A stretch of 64,000 nucleotides of DNA, from NCBI RefSeq assembly GCF_003061025.1, contig NZ_QAIL01000037.1:1-64000 (forward strand), in the 5' to 3' direction. Positions 35,751-44,079 of this stretch are shown here, piece after piece (positions within the stretch are counted from its first letter, which is position 1; every line of letters begins with the position of its first letter). The notes beneath the pieces were generated by a model. The model had not been told where the DNA came from and ran no database searches. It saw only the letters and a program-made list of their open reading frames with translations. The translations under genes were made by a program, and so were the position numbers. The stretch comes from Pedobacter sp. HMWF019 (GTDB lineage Bacteria; Bacteroidota; Bacteroidia; Sphingobacteriales; Sphingobacteriaceae).

Positions 35751-37157
35751 TTACATTTGGTATAAATCTATATATTGTTGTGCAGCCCTATCCCAGGAGT
35801 GATCCAGCTGCATCATGTATTTTCGGATCTCTTTCATCCTTGTTTTCTCTTTATAAAGCTCATAAGCCCTTCCTATAGCATGGCCTACATCCCAGATACT
35901 GGTCTGGTCGTGACATATGCCAAAGCCACCATCCCCAATATCAATAACAGTATCCTTTAATCCTCCAATTCTTCTCACCACAGGCACAGTACCGTACCGC
36001 AGGGCATACATTTGGTTTAACCCGCAAGGTTCTACTCTGGAAGGCATTAACAGAAAATCTGCCCCCGCATAGATCTGATGAGACAATTGCTCATTATAAC
36101 CTATATAGGCATTATAATTCTTTGGAAATAAATTTTTCAAATGCATTAATCTTCCTTCTACCTGCGGATCGCCAGAACCCAAAACCAATATATTAACCTC
36201 TCCTTCAAAATGATTTAAAGCATTGTAAAAAATATCGGGCAACAAATCTGCGCCCTTTTCCCCAACCAGCCTGCCAATAAAAGTAAACAGGGGTTTTGTA
36301 GGATTCAAGCCAAAAACATCGCAAAGCGCTTCTTTGTTTGCTGCTTTTCCATTTTCCGCTGTTTTTATAGTAAAGTTCTTATGCAACATGGGATCTTTTG
36401 CCGGATCCCAAACTTCATTATCAATTCCGTTGAGGATACCTACTGATTTTCCACGCTCCTGAGCAAGCAATTCTTCAAGGCCATTGGCATTGTAACGGAT
36501 CTCCTCCAAATAGCTTGGTGATACAGTAGTTACCCTCCAGGCACATTTAATTGCAGCCGCAAGTGGATTGATTGCACCTTTCCAGTCCAGCTGACCAGAT
36601 TTCCAGGTATCAAATGCGGGTATATAATGGAGCTTGTCCCATCCGAATTGGCCCTGGTATTGCGCATTGTGAATAGTCAATACACTGGGTACCCTGCTGA
36701 GTTTCCTGTAGCGCACGCAGTGTGACATCATAAAAGGAATTAGACCCGTATGATGGTCATGGCAGTGCAAAACATCCGGCTGATGCTCCCATTGTTCTAT
36801 CCAGTCTAAAATGGCTATCTGAAAGGCAAGGAAACGTTCCGTATCATCTTCGTAACCATACACCTGAGGACGGTCTGTCAGCCCGGCAATATGGACAAGA
36901 AAAAGATCAAATCCGAGTTTATTGGTCTTTTCCCTGAATATTCGTACCGTAAAATCACGAAAGCCCAGTTTACCCCAGCCATCATACACCACTTCAAATT
37001 CATTTTCCTGCATAAACCGGGTTTCGTAGGCCGGCATCACTACTTTTGCAAAATGCCCAAGCTTATTCTGATATTTGGGTAAAGCACCAACCACATCTCC
37101 TAATCCCCCTACCTTTGCAACGGGATAACACTCGGCGCTTACATGTATAATCTCCAT
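35751..37157 (-). CDS. glgA: Glycogen synthase (ADP-glucose type, GT5)
   Basis: A 468-residue glucosyltransferase that extends alpha-1,4-glucan chains from ADP-glucose. The N-terminal KVGGLGDVVGALPK is the ADP-glucose binding signature; the C-terminal half has the GT-B retaining motif with FTFIGRLVGEKGADLL and the acceptor/nucleotide loop PSRVEPCGLNQMYALRYGT. No signal peptide. First gene of a two-gene glg operon with glgC; branching enzyme and phosphorylase are not in the window. About 350 bp upstream is non-coding and should hold the promoter, though I could find no perfect TAnnTTTG element. Confidence 0.95.
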   Translation of the reverse strand: MEIIHVSAECYPVAKVGGLGDVVGALPKYQNKLGHFAKVVMPAYETRFMQENEFEVVYDGWGKLGFRDFTVRIFREKTNKLGFDLFLVHIAGLTDRPQVYGYEDDTERFLAFQIAILDWIEQWEHQPDVLHCHDHHTGLIPFMMSHCVRYRKLSRVPSVLTIHNAQYQGQFGWDKLHYIPAFDTWKSGQLDWKGAINPLAAAIKCAWRVTTVSPSYLEEIRYNANGLEELLAQERGKSVGILNGIDNEVWDPAKDPMLHKNFTIKTAENGKAANKEALCDVFGLNPTKPLFTFIGRLVGEKGADLLPDIFYNALNHFEGEVNILVLGSGDPQVEGRLMHLKNLFPKNYNAYIGYNEQLSHQIYAGADFLLMPSRVEPCGLNQMYALRYGTVPVVRRIGGLKDTVIDIGDGGFGICHDQTSIWDVGHAIGRAYELYKEKTRMKEIRKYMMQLDHSWDRAAQQYIDLYQM

Positions 37158-37353
37158 AATTTAACAGTTTCAAAAACCCTCTCAAATTAGGGATTAGAAT
37201 ACGTAAAGCAAATATTTAGCCCAAAATAATTTTGTTTAGCCCGATTTGATCTAATTTCGAAAAATAGACCATCTGAAAGTATGTTGGGTTTTACGAAGAA
37301 GTAAAGTTCAGATCGTCAGAAAAAAATAAAAAATTATAGTCGTTTAGAAAAAA
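37158..37353. other. Non-coding spacer upstream of glgA
   Basis: AT-rich sequence between the glgA start and the first structured repeat. It contains several runs of A and T and near-matches to the Bacteroidota -7 element on the minus strand (AATATTTG near 37209-37216), but none perfect. I see no gene, RNA or strong hairpin in it. Confidence 0.5.
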
Positions 37354-37503
37354 GAAAGGAAGTGAATTATGTTGGAAAATTCTGTACAGCTACTTCAAGA
37401 CTAACGATATCAGGCGGCTGCAGAAGCCGCAGATCTCTGAGGTCTTTTCGCAGCGTACGAGAATTTTCCGTAGCAAATTGCAGAAGAAGGAGGTGACCGG
37501 GTA
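37354..37503. repeat. Structured repeat, copy 1
   Basis: About 150 bp that recur in the same direction at 38630-38782. The central part folds as nested stems: an outer pairing of GAAAATTCT-GTAC with GTAC-GAGAATTTTC, a middle pairing AAGAC with GTCTT, and a tip hairpin of GCGGCT (37414-37419) with AGCCGC (37425-37430) around five bases. The outer arms are imperfect. It lies immediately after the stop of the gene at 37510. I do not recognise it as a named repeat family. Confidence 0.75.
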
Positions 37504-37509
37504 CTTTGC

Positions 37510-38580
37510 TTATTGAAGTTCTACAGGGTATGTGTTTTTTCCATTACTCCAGGTCCCGGTCATCTTTCCATTAGAAGGCAGAGAAATCAGAAAAATGGCA
37601 GGTGTATTTTCCTTACCATCCATACTGTCTTCTTTCATTTTTAACTGTCCTTTCTCCATACTACACCTTAGGTTGATCTCCTTTCCAACCTTGTCATAGT
37701 AATAGGAGGCATAAATCCGGTCTTTATAAATCCGGTCAATCACTAAAGTAATCGCATATTGATGATTGATCTTTCCAGTATAAAGCCCTTCATGAAAGCC
37801 TTTTGCAATAGCTGGACTGCAGTTCGCATTTTTGGTCAGTAAAAGGCATTTAACATAAGCGTTCAGATATGGTTCCAGAGATTTTACAGTTAAGCGGTTA
37901 TTATAAACATCTGCTTTGTCTTCCAGTGCCTGGAAATAATGTTGCCCCGAACAAGACCTCCTGATGAGCAGTAAGCCCTCCTTTTGGAATTTCAGGTCAT
38001 CGTCGTTGAGCTCATCCCCATCCATATCCCGGAGACATTCTGAATAGGTCGTATAAACAGCTTTATGCTCCCCGGTAACATCTTTCATGGTTTTGAGATA
38101 AGCACTCAACCGTTTCTTGCGATTGGAAATCACCATCTTATTTATGGCTTCATACCCAGCATCCGTAAGCAAGTCCCTGAATTTAATCAGTTTTCCGGTA
38201 GAAGCATCAAAATTATAGACATGTCCATATTCATTGAGAGAAGCCGAACTGTATTCTCCGTTCACCTCCACCGAAAAGATCTGGCTGGTATTATTCAGCA
38301 CAGTATACCTCAATCCGGTTACCCCCTGATTGGAGCCAGCAGCCGGCCTTATAGATTCAAAAGGACTTTGCTTATACTTACCAGGCAGACTGTGCAGCTC
38401 AGCACCATGCAAAAAAGTATTGATTTGCTTTTCAGCAGACGTTTTCCCGGTTAAAAGGAAAAAATCAAGGTCTTCCTCACTAAATTTTTTAAGCTTGAAA
38501 TGTTGCGCCTGAACGGACACAGAAAGCGTCAGAAACGCCAATACAATCCCCACTCTTTGTAGATAGATGTTCAAATTCAT
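37510..38580 (-). CDS. Secreted protein of unknown function, possibly DUF3298-related
   Basis: A 356-residue exported protein: residues 1-25 form a signal peptide ending in VSVQAQ. The middle contains GEYSSASLNEYGHVYNFDAS and GKLIKFRDLL, which resemble the DUF3298/RsiV-like extracellular fold, where a strand-rich domain follows a phrase of the type NFDxxTGKxLxLxDLF. The match is by eye and weak. The C-terminus (about 260-356) is a small beta domain ending in MTGTWSNGKNTYPVELQ, like a lipocalin-like or META-like module. It is alone on its strand between two copies of a structured repeat. No enzymatic motif is seen and no function is proposed. Confidence 0.6.
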   Translation of the reverse strand: MNLNIYLQRVGIVLAFLTLSVSVQAQHFKLKKFSEEDLDFFLLTGKTSAEKQINTFLHGAELHSLPGKYKQSPFESIRPAAGSNQGVTGLRYTVLNNTSQIFSVEVNGEYSSASLNEYGHVYNFDASTGKLIKFRDLLTDAGYEAINKMVISNRKKRLSAYLKTMKDVTGEHKAVYTTYSECLRDMDGDELNDDDLKFQKEGLLLIRRSCSGQHYFQALEDKADVYNNRLTVKSLEPYLNAYVKCLLLTKNANCSPAIAKGFHEGLYTGKINHQYAITLVIDRIYKDRIYASYYYDKVGKEINLRCSMEKGQLKMKEDSMDGKENTPAIFLISLPSNGKMTGTWSNGKNTYPVELQ

Positions 38581-38629
38581 ATTGTTTTCTTAGGTAAACA
38601 AAGATTAGAAATTTCTTTGGCTTAGCGAG

Positions 38630-38782
38630 GAAGGGAAGAGAATTATGTCAGAAAATTCTGTACAGCTGCTTCAAGACTAACGATATCAGATCCGCTGAAG
38701 GAGCGGACAGATCTCTGAGGTCTTTCCGCAGCGTACGAAAATTTTCCGCAGCAAATTGCAGAGAAGGGTGGTGACCGGGTAA
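38630..38782. repeat. Structured repeat, copy 2
   Basis: Second copy of the repeat, about 50 bp upstream of the gene at 37510. Conserved blocks include ATTCTGTACAGCTGCTTCAA, ACTAACGATATCAG, AGATCTCTGAGGTCTT, GCAAATTGCAGA and GGTGACCGGGTA. The tip hairpin is TCCGCT (38691-38696) with AGCGGA (38702-38707): two base pairs differ from copy 1 but pairing is kept, again around five bases. This argues for selection on the folded form rather than on the sequence. Confidence 0.75.
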
Positions 38783-38837
38783 GACGTATCAACTCCTATA
38801 CGCCCAGCCCGGACTCTCCCCCCAGCTAAGCGCCCAG
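38783..38837. other. Spacer between repeat copy 2 and the cysN terminator
   Basis: A C-rich stretch (several CCC runs) with no ORF of useful length, no promoter element and no clear stem. Together with 38581-38629 it makes up the unexplained part of this gap. Confidence 0.4.
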
Positions 38838-38934
38838 AAAAAATCGATATTACTCAGAGGAGACCTCAGCTTTCGAAGCAGGCCGCAAAGCGGCGCGCAG
38901 AAAGCGTAGTATCCGAAGAGTATATCGATTTTTT
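38838..38934 (-). terminator. Large branched hairpin ending the sulfate operon
   Basis: Arms AAAAAATCGATATTACTC (38838-38855) and GAGTATATCGATTTTTT (38918-38934) are complementary apart from one bulged base. Inside are a second stem (GCTTTC 38869-38874 with GAAAGC 38900-38905), a tip of GCCGC-AAA-GCGGC (38882-38894) and a side hairpin GAGG-AGA-CCTC (38857-38867). It lies 3 bp after the cysN stop and, on the minus strand, ends in six T, so it can end the operon. It is far larger than a usual terminator. Confidence 0.6.
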
Positions 38935-38936
38935 AC

Positions 38937-40187
38937 TTAATAGCTTACATTTCTAAACATCAATGCAGCTACGGTCAGATTTGTCCTGCTGTCCACCAAT
39001 ATCGCCGCACCATTTGCCTTATTCTCGGTATATAAGTCAAAAGGCAACTCATCAGCCGTTTTCAAAACCACACGTCCAATATCGTTCAGCTTAAAATCAT
39101 GCGCATCCTGTTTTGCAAGCGTATTGATATCTACTTTATATACAATCTCCCTAATCTTACATTTAGTGATCTTACTATTGTGCTGCAGCAAATACGTAAT
39201 ACTGTCATCCAGCGGACGCGCATCCATCCAGCACAAATCTGCCTCAATCACCTGCGAACTTTGCGGTAAATGATCAGAATTCACCAATACATCACCCCTG
39301 CTGATGTCAATATTATCTTTCAGGTGAATCGTAACCGACTGCCCTGCAAAAGCCTCTACAGGTCTTTGATCAAAGATCTCTATCCGGTCAATCACAGAAC
39401 TGTGCCCGGAAGGCAACACCGTTACCTTATCATCAACATTAAAAGAACCACTCAAAATACGGCCAGCGTAACCACGATAATCATGTAATTCATCCGTCTG
39501 TGGGCGGATCACCCATTGCACAGGCATCCTGGCCAGGTTATAAGGCAATGCATCTTCCACATCCACACTCTCCAGAAAATGCAATAAACTTCTACCCTGA
39601 TACCATTGCATATGCTCAGACTCATTGACTACGTTATCCCCTTTCAAAGCACTCACCGGAATGAAGGTCACCTCCTTAAGGTTAAGTTCTGCCGCCAAAG
39701 CCTTATATTTCTCCGTAATCGCATTAAATACCGTCTCACTGTAGCCTACCATGTCCATTTTGTTTAGGCACACCACTACATGTTCTATACCCAGCAAAGA
39801 AACCAGGTAAGAATGCCGGATGGTTTGTTCCACAACGCCATTACGGGCATCAATCAGGATGATCGCCAGTTTCGCTGTGGAAGCACCGGTAACCATATTT
39901 CTCGTATACTGAATATGACCAGGGGTATCGGCGATAATAAATTTACGCTTTTCCGTCTGGAAATATTTATAAGCAACATCTATAGTGATACCCTGTTCCC
40001 GCTCCGCCCTTAAACCATCTGTTAAAATCGCCAGGTCAATAGTACCGTCATCATTTTTACGGTTACTGGCCTGCAGCGCTTCCAGCTGATCGGCCAAGAT
40101 AGAATCTGTATCATATAACAAGCGGCCAATCAGCGTACTTTTACCATCATCAACACTACCTGCTGTAAAAAATTTTAATATGTTCAT
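38937..40187 (-). CDS. cysN: Sulfate adenylyltransferase, GTPase subunit
   Basis: A 416-residue EF-Tu-like GTPase whose GTP hydrolysis drives APS formation by CysD. The P-loop is AGSVDDGKST, switch II is DTPGH and the guanine motif is NKMD, followed by SALKG. Two beta-barrel domains (about 220-416) follow, including WVIRPQTDELHDYRGYAGR. Length matches a stand-alone CysN; there is no fused APS kinase (CysC) domain, in keeping with an APS reductase in the same operon. The ATG shares a base with the cysD stop codon, so translation is coupled. Last gene of the operon. Confidence 0.95.
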   Translation of the reverse strand: MNILKFFTAGSVDDGKSTLIGRLLYDTDSILADQLEALQASNRKNDDGTIDLAILTDGLRAEREQGITIDVAYKYFQTEKRKFIIADTPGHIQYTRNMVTGASTAKLAIILIDARNGVVEQTIRHSYLVSLLGIEHVVVCLNKMDMVGYSETVFNAITEKYKALAAELNLKEVTFIPVSALKGDNVVNESEHMQWYQGRSLLHFLESVDVEDALPYNLARMPVQWVIRPQTDELHDYRGYAGRILSGSFNVDDKVTVLPSGHSSVIDRIEIFDQRPVEAFAGQSVTIHLKDNIDISRGDVLVNSDHLPQSSQVIEADLCWMDARPLDDSITYLLQHNSKITKCKIREIVYKVDINTLAKQDAHDFKLNDIGRVVLKTADELPFDLYTENKANGAAILVDSRTNLTVAALMFRNVSY

Positions 40188-41092
40188 TAAAAATACCCTC
40201 CTTTCTTACGGTCTTCCATAGCGGCTTCCGATACTTTATCATCCATTCTGGCACCACGTTCACTAATTTTAGATGCACTGATTTCAGCGATAATATCATC
40301 CAGCTCAGTCGCATCTGAACTGACCGCAGCAGTACAACTCATGTCACCCACTGTACGGAAACGTACTTTTTTACGTTCAACGATATCTTCCTCATCCATA
40401 TTTAAAAAAGGAGAGGCAGCCATTAGCTGGCCATTTCTGGTAATACAATCCCTTTCGTGTGCGAAATAAATAGAAGGCAATTCCATTTTCTCTCTTTTAA
40501 TGTAATTCCATACATCAAGCTCTGTCCAGTTGCTGATTGGAAAAACCCTTACATTCTCTCCTTTATGAATCCTTCCGTTGTAAATGTTCCAAAGTTCCGG
40601 GCGCTGACGTTTTGGATCCCACTGCCCAAACTCATCCCTAACTGAAAAAATACGTTCTTTCGCTCTTGCTTTTTCTTCATCTCTCCTGGCTCCGCCAATA
40701 CAGGCATCAAAACCGTATTTAGCGATGGTATCCAGTAAAGTCACGGTTTGCAAAGCATTTCTGCTGGCATTTTTACCGGTCTGTTCAATCACTTTCCCTT
40801 CATCAATGGATTCCTGTACATAACCCACAATCAGTTTCTCACCAATTCTATCAATCATCTGATCACGAAAAGTGATGGTTTCTTCAAAATTGTGGCCTGT
40901 ATCTATATGAACCAGTGGAAAAGGAAATTTTCCAGGCCGGAATGCCTTTTCAGCAAGACGAACCAGCGTAATAGAATCCTTACCTCCGGAAAATAATAAA
41001 GCTGGTTTTTCAAACTGACCCGCTACCTCACGTAAGATGTGAATGGCCTCCGCTTCCAGCTCATCTAAATAATCTAAATTAACCTTACTCAT
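40187..41092 (-). CDS. cysD: Sulfate adenylyltransferase, catalytic subunit
   Basis: A 301-residue ATP-pyrophosphatase-fold enzyme that joins sulfate to AMP from ATP, giving APS. The PP-loop is LLFSGGKDSITLVRLA near residue 35; other typical segments are FPLVHIDTGHNFEET, CIGGARRDEEKARAKERIFS and FPISNWTELDVWNYI. The C-terminus SERGARMDDKVSEAAMEDRKKGGYF is that of CysD. The gene lies 10 bp after cysH and shares one base with cysN. Confidence 0.96.
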   Translation of the reverse strand: MSKVNLDYLDELEAEAIHILREVAGQFEKPALLFSGGKDSITLVRLAEKAFRPGKFPFPLVHIDTGHNFEETITFRDQMIDRIGEKLIVGYVQESIDEGKVIEQTGKNASRNALQTVTLLDTIAKYGFDACIGGARRDEEKARAKERIFSVRDEFGQWDPKRQRPELWNIYNGRIHKGENVRVFPISNWTELDVWNYIKREKMELPSIYFAHERDCITRNGQLMAASPFLNMDEEDIVERKKVRFRTVGDMSCTAAVSSDATELDDIIAEISASKISERGARMDDKVSEAAMEDRKKGGYF

Positions 41093-41102
41093 ATCTTATT
41101 TC

Positions 41103-41810
41103 TTATTGTTGAGTGGCATGTAAACCACATTCTTTTTTTGACTGATCTTCCCACCACCATCTTCCGGCACGAAAATCTTCTCCTTCTCTTACTGCACGGG
41201 TACAAGGTGCACAGCCAATGCTGGGAAAACCTTTATCGTGCAAGGTATTGTATACCACGTTGTTTTCTTTAATATAAGCCTTTACTTCTTCCAATGTCCA
41301 GTTGAACAAAGGATGAAACTTCAACAACTGATTGCCTTCATCCCATTCTATATTACTCATATCATGACGGTTCAAAGATTGCTCTCCCCTAATCCCGGTT
41401 ACCCAGATTTTTTTACCGTTTAAGGCCCGCTTTAAGGGTTCTATCTTGCGGATATGACAGCATTCTTTCCGGTTTTCTACAGATTCATAAAAGCTGTTTG
41501 GCCCTTTCTGATCAACCATAGCTTGCAAAGGCGCCGCTTGTGGAAAGTAGGCATGAATTTTCTTTTTATAAATCTCCAGGGTACGGTTCCAAACATAATA
41601 AGTTTCCGGAAACAATCTCCCGGTTTCCAGTGTAAACACCTCTATTGGAACATCATTTCTGAAAATTAAATCGGTAATCACCTGGTCTTCCCAGCCAAAG
41701 CTGGTTGAAAAGGTAATTTCTCCGGGATATTTTTGTGCAAAATACTGAAGTGACGCCACCGGGTCCAGGCCCTGTATGTCTTTCGCGATATCTGCTAAAT
41801 AGGTATTCAT
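41103..41810 (-). CDS. cysH: APS reductase, [4Fe-4S] type
   Basis: A 235-residue enzyme reducing adenylyl sulfate to sulfite with thioredoxin. The adenylyl-sulfate fold starts with ITFSTSFGWEDQVITDLI. Cluster-binding cysteine pairs are present in KECCHIRKIEPL and in GCAPCTRAVREGEDFRAGRW, which marks the APS-using, iron-sulfur branch rather than the PAPS-using E. coli type. The catalytic cysteine is in the C-terminal ECGLH. The absence of an APS kinase gene in this operon agrees. It lies 4 bp after the siroheme-synthase/TauE gene. Confidence 0.93.
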   Translation of the reverse strand: MNTYLADIAKDIQGLDPVASLQYFAQKYPGEITFSTSFGWEDQVITDLIFRNDVPIEVFTLETGRLFPETYYVWNRTLEIYKKKIHAYFPQAAPLQAMVDQKGPNSFYESVENRKECCHIRKIEPLKRALNGKKIWVTGIRGEQSLNRHDMSNIEWDEGNQLLKFHPLFNWTLEEVKAYIKENNVVYNTLHDKGFPSIGCAPCTRAVREGEDFRAGRWWWEDQSKKECGLHATQQ

Positions 41811-41814
41811 TGTC

Positions 41815-43278
41815 TTAAAACAATTTTAAAATAAAACCAAAGATGCTGCGCAGGCTCACCAGAATCACAATAATCCCTACGGCTACCATAATGGTTTTCA
41901 CAGAGATCTTATTGGACACCCTCGCTGCAATAGGTGCCGCCAAAGCGCTGCCGATAACCAAGCCTGCAACCGCTTCCCAGTGGGCACCGTTCAACATCGT
42001 TAAAAAAGTTAAAGAACTCATCGAAGCTATAAAAAAACGGGTAATTTTTACCGTTCCTAAAGAAAATCTTGGATTTCTACCTCCGGCAATTAAGCTGGAC
42101 AAAACAATAGAGCCCCAGCCTCCTCCGCCTACCGCATCAATAAAGCCACCAAGCAGCCCCAGCAAAGAAATTTTCTTGATCTTTCCTTTTGCAGTTGGCT
42201 TACCGGTTTTATAGGCTTTAGATAGGATCACCCCGCCCAGAATCAAGGTATAAATAGAAACCAGCGGTTTGGTGTACTGGCTGTAGTGCTCCAGTGAGGA
42301 CAACAAATAAGCTCCCGCTACTGCACCCAGGATACCAGGAATGATCAGTAAACGGAACAGTTTCCAATTCACATTACCCATACGATAATGCATCCAGCCC
42401 GCAATTCCATTGCTCAGAATCTCTGATAAATGGACCGCCATACTGGCTGATGCAGGTGGGATACCCATTGCAAGAGAGAAAGAAGTAGAGGTTACCCCAT
42501 ACGACATACCTATTGCACCATCAATCATCGCAAAAACAAATCCACCCAGCAAGAACCAATAGAATACAGGATTCAGGTTGAGCAGGAAAGTTTGAAACTC
42601 TGGTTCTTTATGCCAAAAAACAGCAATGACTACAGAGATGGACAGCACAATAGTGATCCAGACCAGCCATTTAAAGTTCAGTTTCATCGCTTTGCTTTTC
42701 TGGTCTTCGACCAGTAAGGAAGTAACTTTGTTGAGCTTCTTAACCTTATCTGTAAAATCACCTTCTAGTTTATTTCTGAGTTCCTGCATCTGTTGAAGAG
42801 TTATATTTAATTCGTCGGGTAAACCATCATTTAAAGTTTCTTTCAGTCTTTTGGCAATCGTTGGCGATTTTCCGTTGGTGGATATCGCAATTTTCAAGTC
42901 TCCTTTTTTAACAATGGAGCCAAGATAAAAATCACACAGCTCGGGTTTATCTGCAAAATTGGCGAGAATCTTCCGTTCCTTGGCTGCCGCACGGATTTTC
43001 TCGTTTAAATCTGCATTATTGGTTGCAGCAATGACCAGTTCCGCCGTGTCCAGATCTCCAAGTTCAAAGGCTCGCTGCGTAAGGCTTATATTTGGAAATT
43101 TTGCTGCCAGTTCTTTCAATTGGGGCAAAATTTCCAAAGCAACCAAGGTGATCTTTGCTGAAGGGCTGTTGTTCAGTAGTGCAGATAATTTTTCTAATCC
43201 AACAGGCCCTCCGCCCACTACCAGTGTATGTAAAGTATCTAGCTTAATAAAAACGGGAAATAACTGGTTGCCTTCCAA
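41815..43278 (-). CDS. Fusion of siroheme synthase (Met8/CysG-N type) and TauE/SafE permease
   Basis: A 487-residue protein with two parts. Residues 1 to about 190 are a precorrin-2 dehydrogenase/ferrochelatase: NAD-binding VVGGGPVGLEKLSALL, then ANFADKPELCDFYLGSIV with the catalytic aspartate and KIAISTNGKSPTIAKRLKE. After a charged linker, residues 200-487 are a TauE/SafE (TSUP) permease with about eight TMs, including GAIGMSYGVTSTSFSLAMGI and the repeated half GGFIDAVGGGGWGSIVLSSL. The first part makes the sirohaem needed by the sulfite reductase of this operon; the second could carry sulfate in or sulfite out. No other sulfate transporter is in the operon, so import is my guess. Confidence 0.9.
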   Translation of the reverse strand: MEGNQLFPVFIKLDTLHTLVVGGGPVGLEKLSALLNNSPSAKITLVALEILPQLKELAAKFPNISLTQRAFELGDLDTAELVIAATNNADLNEKIRAAAKERKILANFADKPELCDFYLGSIVKKGDLKIAISTNGKSPTIAKRLKETLNDGLPDELNITLQQMQELRNKLEGDFTDKVKKLNKVTSLLVEDQKSKAMKLNFKWLVWITIVLSISVVIAVFWHKEPEFQTFLLNLNPVFYWFLLGGFVFAMIDGAIGMSYGVTSTSFSLAMGIPPASASMAVHLSEILSNGIAGWMHYRMGNVNWKLFRLLIIPGILGAVAGAYLLSSLEHYSQYTKPLVSIYTLILGGVILSKAYKTGKPTAKGKIKKISLLGLLGGFIDAVGGGGWGSIVLSSLIAGGRNPRFSLGTVKITRFFIASMSSLTFLTMLNGAHWEAVAGLVIGSALAAPIAARVSNKISVKTIMVAVGIIVILVSLRSIFGFILKLF

Positions 43279-43290
43279 ATTGTCTGTTGC

Positions 43291-44079
43291 TTAGAGTTCT
43301 TCTTTTAATGCTTTGTAAAAATCCTTGATGGGCTGGAAAGAAGGATGTAAAGAAACCACCTCTCCAAAAACGAGCAAGGCTGGTGCTTTGATTCCTTTTT
43401 CCAAAACAATTTCTTCAATGGTATCTACAATTCCGATCGCCAGTTTTTCCTCTTCGGTTGAACCACTCTGAATGGCAGCTACAGGAAGTTTATTTTTTCC
43501 TTCATTCTGAAAAAGTTTTACAATTTCTTTCAGTTTACCCAATCCCATCAGCACCACTACTGTCGCTTTCGTTCTTGCAGCTTCATAAAGGTCGTTAGAA
43601 ATGGCACCAGATGCTGTTGTACCAGTAACCACCCAAAAGCTTTCACTTAAGCCCCTGTGGGTTACCGGGATTTGCTGAAGCCCTGGAACAGAAATGGAGC
43701 TGGAAAGACCCGGAATAACCTGTACCGGAATACTGTATCCGGCAGCATAGTCCAGTTCTTCATAACCTCTTCCAAAAACAAAGGGATCTCCGCCTTTCAA
43801 ACGCACCACATGTCCGTAATTCAAGGCATAATCAACCATCAGTTTATTGATCTTATCCTGGGATAAGGAGTGTTCTCCTGATCTTTTACCCACATAAATC
43901 CGTATCGCATCTGCATGTCCGTAGTCCAGGATGGCCTCGTCTACCAAAGCATCATAAAGGATTACATCTGCTGATTTCAAGGCATTAGCCCCTTTCATCG
44001 TGATTAGTTCAGGATCTCCCGGACCTGCCCCAACTAAAGTGATTCTGGGTTCTTTGAACCCTGTTTTTTGTGTAATCAT
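43291..44079 (-). CDS. cobA: Uroporphyrinogen-III C-methyltransferase (SUMT)
   Basis: A 262-residue SAM-dependent methylase converting uroporphyrinogen III to precorrin-2, the precursor used by the siroheme-synthase domain encoded next. Motifs: VGAGPGDPELITMKGANAL, DVILYDALVDEAIL, GKRSGEHSLSQDKIN, VRLKGGDPFVFGRGYEE and VIPGLSSSISVPGLQQIPVT. Length and motifs are those of a single-domain SUMT. It overlaps the sulfite reductase gene by 4 bp and is 12 bp before the fusion gene, so it is clearly for sirohaem rather than cobalamin. Confidence 0.95.
   Translation of the reverse strand: MITQKTGFKEPRITLVGAGPGDPELITMKGANALKSADVILYDALVDEAILDYGHADAIRIYVGKRSGEHSLSQDKINKLMVDYALNYGHVVRLKGGDPFVFGRGYEELDYAAGYSIPVQVIPGLSSSISVPGLQQIPVTHRGLSESFWVVTGTTASGAISNDLYEAARTKATVVVLMGLGKLKEIVKLFQNEGKNKLPVAAIQSGSTEEEKLAIGIVDTIEEIVLEKGIKAPALLVFGEVVSLHPSFQPIKDFYKALKEEL

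Noticed and set aside
37376-37470. Structured repeat copy 1 as a plain terminator of the gene at 37510
   Set aside because: There is no T run at the end of the stem on the minus strand, and the same element occurs upstream of the gene as copy 2, where no gene ends.
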